From positions 1 to 6,094 of the forward strand of contig JAQVGE010000060.1 in assembly GCA_028696935.1 (NCBI GenBank): DNA of 6,094 nt. The letters are read 5' to 3'. The stretch comes from Minisyncoccota bacterium (GTDB lineage: Bacteria > Patescibacteria > Paceibacteria > UBA9973). Each line of letters begins with the position of its first letter. Position 1 is the first letter of the stretch. Below, piece by piece: positions 1 through 4,393 of this stretch. Position numbers and translations under genes: made by a program. Under the pieces are notes generated by a model that was not told the origin of the DNA, ran no database searches, and saw only the letters and a program-made list of their open reading frames with translations.

Positions 1-505
1 AGGCGGAGAATAAAATTTTTGACCCATCAAGCGGTGGAATAGGAATAAGATTAAAAAGAGCAAGAACTAAATTCATCAAAACTATAATTGTCGTAATTTT
101 ATAGAAAGGATGAACAACCATAGAACTTGCGGTGTATTCTGGAATCCCTAAAGAAACAGCCAGTCTAATCAAAAGACCAAAAAGAATAGCAATCGCAAGG
201 TTAGCAAGAATACCAATAATAGAAACAAGAAAAGTTCCCTTTCTAATATTTCTCAAATTACTTGGATTATAAGGAACTGGTTTCGCCCAGCCAATCAAAA
301 AACCAGAACCTGAAATAAGTAAAACTAATGGTAAAATAATTGAACCAAAAAGATCTAGGTGTTTAATTGGATTTAAAGTCAATCTTCCTCTTGATCTAGC
401 CGTATTATCCCCCAAAGAGTACGCCATATAACCATGGGCATATTCATGGATAACAACTGACATTATGAGAACTATGACATAAAATATTCCGTCTATAAAT
501 TGCAT
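1..505 (-). CDS. Site-2 protease family (M50) membrane metalloprotease, 3' end cut off by the window edge
   Basis: This gene has 168 codons inside the window and runs off the left edge without a stop. The translation starts MQFIDGIFYVIVL and carries the zinc-protease motif HEYAH at residues 20-24 in a hydrophobic segment. Near the end of the visible part is NLIPIPPLDGSK (152-163), whose Asp160 is the third zinc ligand of the family. The motif GWAKPVPYNP and several membrane helices lie between them. Site-2 proteases cut transmembrane segments of substrates within the bilayer, often in regulated proteolysis of anti-sigma factors; the substrate here cannot be seen. The ATG at 503-505 is chosen because the frame hits a stop 18 bases further upstream with no other start. 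There is no Shine-Dalgarno sequence. It diverges from rpmB. Related short Patescibacteria proteins are a little over 200 residues, so perhaps 40-60 residues are missing. Confidence 0.93.
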   Translation of the reverse strand, partial: MQFIDGIFYVIVLIMSVVIHEYAHGYMAYSLGDNTARSRGRLTLNPIKHLDLFGSIILPLVLLISGSGFLIGWAKPVPYNPSNLRNIRKGTFLVSIIGILANLAIAILFGLLIRLAVSLGIPEYTASSMVVHPFYKITTIIVLMNLVLALFNLIPIPPLDGSKILFSA

Positions 506-617
506 GATTAAATCGTTTATTGATTAGTTAAAATATATTTAATAAATTGAATGATTCCACTAAAATTTCGATTGGGATTGCATTTCTCTAGTTCATATGA
601 TAGCATGTGAATCACAT
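506..617. promoter_or_regulatory. Divergent intergenic region between the site-2 protease gene and rpmB
   Basis: This 112-base AT-rich gap must hold promoters for both flanking genes. For rpmB, the plus-strand hexamer TAAAAT at 561-566 is one base off the -10 consensus, with no good -35 at normal spacing. TTGATT at 520-525 followed 17 bases later by TAAATT is a second weak option. For the protease gene the minus strand is AT-rich with several poor -10 matches, and none can be preferred. Assignments are tentative. Confidence 0.3.
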
Positions 618-621
618 ATGG
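594..621 (+). promoter_or_regulatory. rpmB: Possible leader hairpin covering the rpmB start codon
   Basis: Two copies of the self-complementary hexamer CATATG lie at 594-599 and 616-621, the second containing the rpmB ATG (618-620). Between them ATGTG (605-609) can pair with CACAT (613-617) around a three-base loop. Either the short hairpin ends directly at the AUG or the longer pairing encloses it, so the start codon is at or inside a stem in both folds. Ribosomal protein genes are often controlled by leader structures; whether this one acts that way is inference. Confidence 0.35.
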
Positions 622-863
622 CAAAAGTCTGCGCAATAACTAAAAAGGGTTCTTTGGTCGCTGGAGGATATTCCAACGTTGTTCGTGCTACCAAATTTAA
701 CCCAACTGGTAAAGTTAGAAAGTACCCTAATCTTCAGAAGAAAAGGGTTTATGTCCCTGAACTTAAAAAATACTTCCCTTTAACTATTTCAACTCAAGCA
801 ATTAAAACAATAAATAAAAATGGGGCCTATAAAGTTCTAAAAGAAGCTGGAATCATAAAATAA
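618..863 (+). CDS. rpmB: 50S ribosomal protein bL28
   Basis: This encodes an 81-residue basic protein that starts MAKVCAITKKGSLVAGG. It matches the bL28 pattern: an N-terminal M-A-x-x-C-x-I-T-x-K-G segment, a central K-x-x-P-N-L-Q-K-K-R-V-Y strand, and a C-terminal ISTQAIKTINKNGAYKVL helix region. bL28 is a structural protein of the large ribosomal subunit. The start at 618 is preferred over an in-frame ATG at 597 because the family begins with Met-Ala-Lys/Arg-x-Cys; the upstream start would add MIACESH, which has no counterpart. Only one cysteine is seen, so the paired zinc-binding cysteines of some bL28 forms are absent. No Shine-Dalgarno sequence precedes the start, and the AUG lies at a possible hairpin. 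The gene stands alone and ends in a strong terminator just after the TAA. Confidence 0.95.
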   Translation: MAKVCAITKKGSLVAGGYSNVVRATKFNPTGKVRKYPNLQKKRVYVPELKKYFPLTISTQAIKTINKNGAYKVLKEAGIIK

Positions 864-893
864 AATCCTTACAGTAAGTAAGGGTTTTATTTT
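857..893. terminator. Bidirectional intrinsic terminator between rpmB and the MBL gene
   Basis: ATAAAATCCTTAC (860-872) pairs with GTAAGGGTTTTAT (878-890) around the loop AGTAA, with a single T-G wobble. Three further A-T pairs extend the stem to 857-893. The left arm is A-rich and the right arm is followed by TTTACTTTTT, so the hairpin reads as A-tract, stem and U-tract in both directions. It overlaps the rpmB stop codon (861-863) and lies just beyond the stop of the opposing MBL gene (899-901), so it can end both convergent transcripts. Confidence 0.85.
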
Positions 894-898
894 ACTTT

Positions 899-1768
899 TT
901 ACTCTTTCATCAAAACCAATCCATCTGTTTTAAAAATAATATTTCCTTCCTTTGAAGTTTCTAAGTAAGGAATATTAAGACTATCTAGTCTTTCTAAAAC
1001 TTCTTGGCTTGGATGGTTGTAACGATTATTTCTTCCAGCTGAGACGATTGCTATTTCTGGACTAACATCTTCTAACCACAAAATACTCGAAGACGTTTTC
1101 GCCCCATGATGACCAAGTTTTAATATTTGTGAATTTAAGTCCTCCTTGCTCTCGTTCCATTTAATTATGTTTTCAGTGTAAACTGAGGCATCCCCTGTTA
1201 ACATAAAAGATTTATCTTTATAGACTAATCGCCCAACGATAGAACTGTCGTTTGATTCAAAAGTAGAAACATCTCGATCGGGATATAAAATATCAAAATA
1301 AATATTTTCTGATTGATCAAGGAATATTCTCATCCCCTCTTTTGCAACAACTTTATTTATTTTATTTTTAGAAATTTCATTCTGTAATTCCCTATAAGCT
1401 TCTGTTTCTCCTATTATTCCATTATCAACTAAATAGGAAATGTTATAATTATCCAAGACAAATGATAATCCTCCAATATGGTCTAGGTCTGGATGAGTAG
1501 CAACTACAACATCAATTGATCTATCACCAAAAGGCATAATTTCACCTAGTTGTTGTAAAACTTTTCCGTCAGGACCTCCATCAACCAACATTTGCTTTCC
1601 ATTTGGAGCTTCAATAAAAATGGCGTCTCCTTGACCAACATCCAAGAAAGCAACAGTCAAATAATCTGTTTGATTTTTGCCATAGACAACAAAATGCCAA
1701 ACAAAAATGGTCGATAAAAAAAGAATAATTATTAAAAAATATGGTAAATATTTCTTAGAGAAATTCAT
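899..1768 (-). CDS. Membrane-anchored ComEC-type metallo-beta-lactamase (detached ComEC C-terminal domain)
   Basis: The 289-residue product has one hydrophobic helix (about 8-28) preceded by two lysines, so by the positive-inside rule the rest should lie outside the membrane. The metallo-beta-lactamase fold follows: FLDVGQGDA (41-49), DGG (63-65), the metal motif THPDLDHIGG (91-100), TGD (191-193), LKLGHHG (217-223) and SAGRNNRYNHPS (243-254). These are the signature motifs of the ComEC/Rec2 C-terminal domain, proposed to degrade the non-transforming DNA strand during uptake. The metal-binding residues look intact (His92, Asp94, Asp96, His97, Asp193, His221). The helix matches the last membrane segment before this domain in full-length ComEC. 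The ATG is fixed by an in-frame stop shortly upstream; AAAAGGAG lies about 27 bases before it, too far for a normal ribosome site. Another MBL-fold hydrolase role is possible, but the channel gene nearby favours ComEC. Confidence 0.9.
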   Translation of the reverse strand: MNFSKKYLPYFLIIILFLSTIFVWHFVVYGKNQTDYLTVAFLDVGQGDAIFIEAPNGKQMLVDGGPDGKVLQQLGEIMPFGDRSIDVVVATHPDLDHIGGLSFVLDNYNISYLVDNGIIGETEAYRELQNEISKNKINKVVAKEGMRIFLDQSENIYFDILYPDRDVSTFESNDSSIVGRLVYKDKSFMLTGDASVYTENIIKWNESKEDLNSQILKLGHHGAKTSSSILWLEDVSPEIAIVSAGRNNRYNHPSQEVLERLDSLNIPYLETSKEGNIIFKTDGLVLMKE

Positions 1769-1826
1769 CCCGGTTAGATGTTATAATAATAAACGCTCCT
1801 TTTGATGTTGATGAACATCTAACGGG
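1769..1826. repeat. Inverted repeat between the divergent MBL and sod genes
   Basis: GTTAGATGTT (1773-1782) is exactly complementary to AACATCTAAC (1814-1823), with 31 bases between. Outer CCC (1769-1771) and GGG (1824-1826) extend it to 13 pairs with one bulged G. Arm centres are 41 bp apart, close to four helical turns. GATGTT occurs again at 1804-1809 and can pair with AACATC at 1814-1819 around a GATG loop, so the right arm has two alternative partners. The left arm abuts the MBL start codon and runs into an upstream TATAAT; the right arm overlaps the likely sod -35. It could be a two-site operator or an RNA hairpin in the MBL leader; the sequence does not decide. Confidence 0.6.
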
Positions 1827-1840
1827 ACACGTGTTATAAT
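1812..1840 (+). promoter_or_regulatory. Probable sod promoter with extended -10
   Basis: TGAACA (1812-1817, 4 of 6 to the -35 consensus) is followed after 17 bases by TATAAT (1835-1840, perfect -10), preceded by TGT, an extended -10. Transcription would start near 1847, giving a leader of about 25 bases before the sod ATG at 1872. A second TGTTATAAT at 1779-1787 may be an upstream tandem promoter starting near 1794; no clear -35 was found for it. The -35 lies within the right arm of the inverted repeat, so a protein bound there would block this promoter. Confidence 0.6.
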
Positions 1841-1871
1841 TTATATATTAACATTAAATGAAAATAAAAAT

Positions 1872-2477
1872 ATGATAAATATAAAAAAATACATTCCAAA
1901 AAATTTTGAATTACCCCAATTAAATGGAATCAGCCCCAAAAATATTGAGGAACATTTAAAACTATATGCTGGTTATGTGAATAATACAAACTTAATTTTA
2001 GAAAAAATTGATGAATATGAGAATGATAAAGAAAAGAACGCTTATGCAATAAATGAACTTCGTCGCCGATTTGGTTTTGAATTTGGAGGAATGCGTAATC
2101 ATGAATATTATTTTGGAGCTCTTGTTGATGGTCCGCAAAAAATAAATACTGATTCTCCTTTGGCTCAGAAAATAATTGGGGAAAATGGTAGTTTCGAAAT
2201 GTGGCTAGAAAGTTTTAAATCTATTGCTGTGACTCGCGGAGTCGGGTGGGCAATGCTTTATTATGATAAGCAAAATGGAAATTTAATAAACCATTGGATA
2301 GATGAACAACATATCGGCCACCCTGTTGGTCTTTCCCCTATACTTTGTCTTGATATGTGGGAACATGCTTTTGTTTATGATTATGCAACAAGTGAAAAGA
2401 AAAAATATATTGATGCATATTTTGAAAATATAAACTGGAGTGTCATAGAAGAAAATTTCAACCAAGCTTCTAAATAA
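1872..2477 (+). CDS. sod: Superoxide dismutase, Fe/Mn family (divergent)
   Basis: The 201-residue protein has the Fe/Mn superoxide dismutase layout and all four metal ligands: His28 (IEEH), His77 (RNHEYYF), and Asp161 and His165 (LDMWEH). It converts superoxide to oxygen and hydrogen peroxide. No signal peptide is seen, so it is probably cytoplasmic. The metal-specificity positions look Mn-like by eye: Gly73, four residues before the second ligand, and Gln146 in IDEQH, where iron enzymes usually carry the glutamine near the second ligand instead. The family's usual H-x3-HH segment is replaced by EEHLKLYAGYV, with Tyr35 as likely gateway tyrosine and one residue fewer after His28. The start has no Shine-Dalgarno sequence but follows a good promoter. 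The gene sits opposite to its neighbours, between the two ComEC parts, and shows no obvious codon-use shift. Metal choice is inference. Confidence 0.93.
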   Translation: MINIKKYIPKNFELPQLNGISPKNIEEHLKLYAGYVNNTNLILEKIDEYENDKEKNAYAINELRRRFGFEFGGMRNHEYYFGALVDGPQKINTDSPLAQKIIGENGSFEMWLESFKSIAVTRGVGWAMLYYDKQNGNLINHWIDEQHIGHPVGLSPILCLDMWEHAFVYDYATSEKKKYIDAYFENINWSVIEENFNQASK

Positions 2478-2506
2478 TTATTTACATAAGACCTTACAAA
2501 CAACAT

Positions 2507-2525
2507 TCGGACGCTGGGCGTCCGA
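2507..2525. terminator. GC-rich hairpin between convergent sod and comEC
   Basis: TCGGACGC (2507-2514) pairs perfectly with GCGTCCGA (2518-2525) around a TGG loop, an eight-pair stem rich in G and C in AT-rich surroundings. It lies 30 bases after the sod stop and eight bases past the comEC stop on the other strand. The downstream tracts are only moderately U-rich in each direction (ATAATGATTTTATTTC on the plus strand), so termination is likely but less clear-cut than at 857-893. Confidence 0.65.
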
Positions 2526-2533
2526 TAATGATT

Positions 2534-3826
2534 TTATTTCTTATTTTTTGAAACCCACCAACTTAAAAATAAGTAGAGTAAAATCGTAATTATTAGAGGA
2601 AATGATTTAATACCAACACTTGAAAAAGAAAAATTAGCAAAGAAATTAATTACCGAGAAAACATAAGAAAGTATCAAATGAGCTAAATAACCAAAAGGTA
2701 GAGCAAAAAAACTAGAAATGAAACCTAAAACAGAAGTTAAAAAACTAAATAACATCGCCAGTGGAATAACTGGTAATATTAAAATATTGGCAGGTAAAGA
2801 AACAATAGAGAAAATTCCAGTTGTATATAGAAGAATTGGTAAAACTGAAATTGTGGCAGCTGTTGTCGTAGCAATCAAATCACGAATTTTAAAATAATTT
2901 GGTAAAAATCTAAACCAAATCAAAACCTTAGGAGTAACAAACAAAATTCCAGCTGTTGCAATAAATGACAGCTGGAAAGAAATGTCTGTGATAGTTCTAG
3001 GGTCATAAGCAATCATCAATAATCCTGCTATAACAAGAGCCCTTCCTGCATCATATGTTCGTCCAGTCAATCGACCAAAAATCAAAATAGTAGCCATAAT
3101 CCCTGCTCTTACAGCTGTCGCTTGAGCTCCAGTCATTAAAATAAACAGAAAAATTATAAAGATTCCAAAGAAAACAGAAATTGTTTTTGAAAAGATTAAT
3201 CCAAAAAACTTCATCACTCCTTCCGCAATAATTGTGACATTGTAACCAGATAAGGCCACGATATGGATTGTCCCTGTTTTAATAAAATTATCTTTTATTT
3301 CGTTATCAAAACCTCCTCGTGTTCCCAGAAGTAAACCATTAGCCAAATCACTATTTGGTGGAGAAATAGTCTTTTCAATATTCTTAATAAAATTATCTCT
3401 TAGTTTATAAAGACCTGTTTTTATTTTATTACCATTATTTTTTGAAACAGTATCAACAACCGCATTTTTAATAATAAAATAAACATCCTGATTGGCTAAA
3501 TATCGTTTGTAGTTAAATTCTTTACCTACATCTGTAATAAAATTTTCTGGACTTTCTAAAAACCCCCTAATCTTCAGTAAGTCACCATAAGAAATATCTA
3601 TATTTCTTGAAATTACAACCAAAATATTTGTTTCTTGATTGTTGGGTTTAATTAAAACTCTTTGGGTTGTTTGCCTAATGTCAGGTGGAGCAATTACTAG
3701 TCCTTCAACCTCTACTTTTTTATTTAAAACCTCATCAAAATTTGGAGCTTTAGGTATAAAAAAGAAAAACCTTACTAATGCAATAATTATTAAAATGAAA
3801 ATTAAAATAATTTCTTTTTTCGACAT
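2534..3826 (-). CDS. comEC: ComEC/Rec2 DNA-uptake channel protein lacking the MBL domain
   Basis: The 430-residue membrane protein comprises an N-terminal helix (about 5-22), an outside OB-fold-like region of the DUF4131 type (about 36-125), then the Competence domain. The hallmark stretch is GLLLGTRGGFDNEIKDNF and TGTIHIVALSGYNVT (184-198), with ATAVRAGIMA (236-245) and DISFQLSFIATAGI (281-294) following, and hydrophobic helices continue to the end. ComEC forms the inner-membrane pore through which one DNA strand enters during natural transformation. Full-length ComEC is commonly 700-800 residues and ends in a metallo-beta-lactamase domain; this protein stops at WWVSKNKK before it. The missing part is encoded at 899-1768 (289 residues, sum 719). 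It follows recJ and rnhA on the same strand after a structured 117-base element. No Shine-Dalgarno sequence precedes the ATG; U-rich sequence does. Confidence 0.93.
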   Translation of the reverse strand: MSKKEIILIFILIIIALVRFFFFIPKAPNFDEVLNKKVEVEGLVIAPPDIRQTTQRVLIKPNNQETNILVVISRNIDISYGDLLKIRGFLESPENFITDVGKEFNYKRYLANQDVYFIIKNAVVDTVSKNNGNKIKTGLYKLRDNFIKNIEKTISPPNSDLANGLLLGTRGGFDNEIKDNFIKTGTIHIVALSGYNVTIIAEGVMKFFGLIFSKTISVFFGIFIIFLFILMTGAQATAVRAGIMATILIFGRLTGRTYDAGRALVIAGLLMIAYDPRTITDISFQLSFIATAGILFVTPKVLIWFRFLPNYFKIRDLIATTTAATISVLPILLYTTGIFSIVSLPANILILPVIPLAMLFSFLTSVLGFISSFFALPFGYLAHLILSYVFSVINFFANFSFSSVGIKSFPLIITILLYLFLSWWVSKNKK

Positions 3827-3840
3827 TTTAATAAATTTAA

Positions 3841-3957
3841 AAAAATAAATTAAATAGTCTTATTAGAGGGACTTGAGAGCGCGACGGCGTGAACACGAGG
3901 AATTTTTCAGCAGAAAAATATCCGTACCCTCTGAGAAGAGTTATTTAATTTATTTTT
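3841..3957. other. Structured GC-rich intergenic element between rnhA and comEC, possible ncRNA, attenuator or terminator
   Basis: A perfect 16-base inverted repeat (3841-3856 and 3942-3957, AT-only) closes the element. Inside it TCTT (3858-3861) pairs with AAGA (3936-3939), and AGAGGG (3865-3870) pairs with CCCTCT (3927-3932), giving a nearly continuous helix of almost 30 pairs. The enclosed 56 bases include a hairpin GGAATTTTTC / GAAAAATATCC (3899-3923, loop AGCA, one bulged A) and a G+C-rich stretch at 3866-3900, about two thirds G+C against about one third around it. G-U pairs at 3857/3941 and 3864/3933 fit a plus-strand RNA slightly better; on the minus strand they are mismatches. The right arm overlaps the last codons of rnhA. 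In the comEC direction the stem ends in a run of seven U, so it may also terminate or attenuate recJ-rnhA transcription. I could not match it to an RNA family I know. Confidence 0.6.
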
Positions 3958-4393
3958 GTAATGATGCCCTACTTGTCGCGATTTCATCAGCTTTGTCATT
4001 ATAAATATGCCCCGAATGCCCTTTAACTTTTTGCCAAGAGATTCTATCTCCTAATTTTCTAGAAAGAGAAACTAATTCTAACCATAACTCTTTATTTAAA
4101 ACAGGTTTTTTATTGGCTGTTTTCCAGCCATTTTTTTCCCAATTATTTATCCAAGAAGTAACTCCACCCAAGACATAAGCGGAATCAGTATAGATAATTG
4201 AATTTTCGTCTTTTGAGTCGATTAGATATCTAAGAGCTTCAATTGCACCAGTTAGTTCCATCTTGTTGTTGGTTGTATTTTTCTCTCCTCCAGAAATCTC
4301 CTTAATTATCTTATTGTCCAAGACAACAACAACCCCCCATCCTCCTGGACCCGGGTTACCTAGTGACGAACCATCAGTATAAATTTCTATCAT
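3950..4393 (-). CDS. rnhA: Ribonuclease HI
   Basis: The 147-residue protein is of standard type 1 RNase HI length. It starts MIEIYTDGSSLGNPGPGGWG and has all catalytic residues: Asp7, Glu46 (KMELTGAIEAL), Asp70 (YTDSAYV), and Asp136 with His126 in VKGHSGHIYNDKADEIA. The segment SWINNWEKNGWKTANKKPV matches the basic protrusion (handle) that binds the hybrid in the Escherichia coli enzyme. It cuts the RNA strand of RNA-DNA hybrids, removing R-loops and primers in the cytoplasm. Its ATG overlaps the recJ TGA (ATGA), which together with the lack of a Shine-Dalgarno sequence suggests translation coupled to recJ. The last codons lie in one arm of the inverted repeat at 3841-3957. No key residue is missing. 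Confidence 0.97.
   Translation of the reverse strand: MIEIYTDGSSLGNPGPGGWGVVVVLDNKIIKEISGGEKNTTNNKMELTGAIEALRYLIDSKDENSIIYTDSAYVLGGVTSWINNWEKNGWKTANKKPVLNKELWLELVSLSRKLGDRISWQKVKGHSGHIYNDKADEIATSRASLQK

Noticed and set aside
597..617. In-frame upstream start for rpmB adding seven residues (MIACESH).
   Set aside because: bL28 proteins begin at Met-Ala-Lys/Arg-x-Cys, which matches the ATG at 618; the extension has no family counterpart and no ribosome site.
605..617. TGTGA and TCACA half-sites resembling a CRP operator.
   Set aside because: The halves are separated by one base instead of six, so a CRP dimer would not fit.
1781..1848. TTATAAT sequences resembling PerR/Fur half-boxes near sod.
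   Set aside because: Only one half of each box matches; the TTATAAT strings are explained by the -10 elements.
1858..1875. Five-codon mini-ORF (MKIKI) whose TGA overlaps the sod ATG.
   Set aside because: No ribosome site, and short ATG-to-TGA runs are common by chance in A-rich leaders.
2231..2243. Small hairpin GACTC-GCG-GAGTC.
   Set aside because: It lies inside the sod coding sequence and encodes conserved-looking residues; the stem is only five pairs.
2283..2465. Minus-strand open frame opposite sod.
   Set aside because: A shadow of the clearly conserved sod gene; the translation is low complexity and matches nothing recognisable.
3639..3848. Plus-strand open frame opposite the comEC start, running into the structured element.
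   Set aside because: Antisense to a conserved N terminus, no ribosome site, no recognisable domain.
3841..3957. Assignment of the structured element to a guanidine-II, twister-sister, SRP, 6S or TPP RNA.
   Set aside because: Only short fragments resemble these (GACGGC, AGCAG, CUGAGA); the required core motifs and layout are absent.
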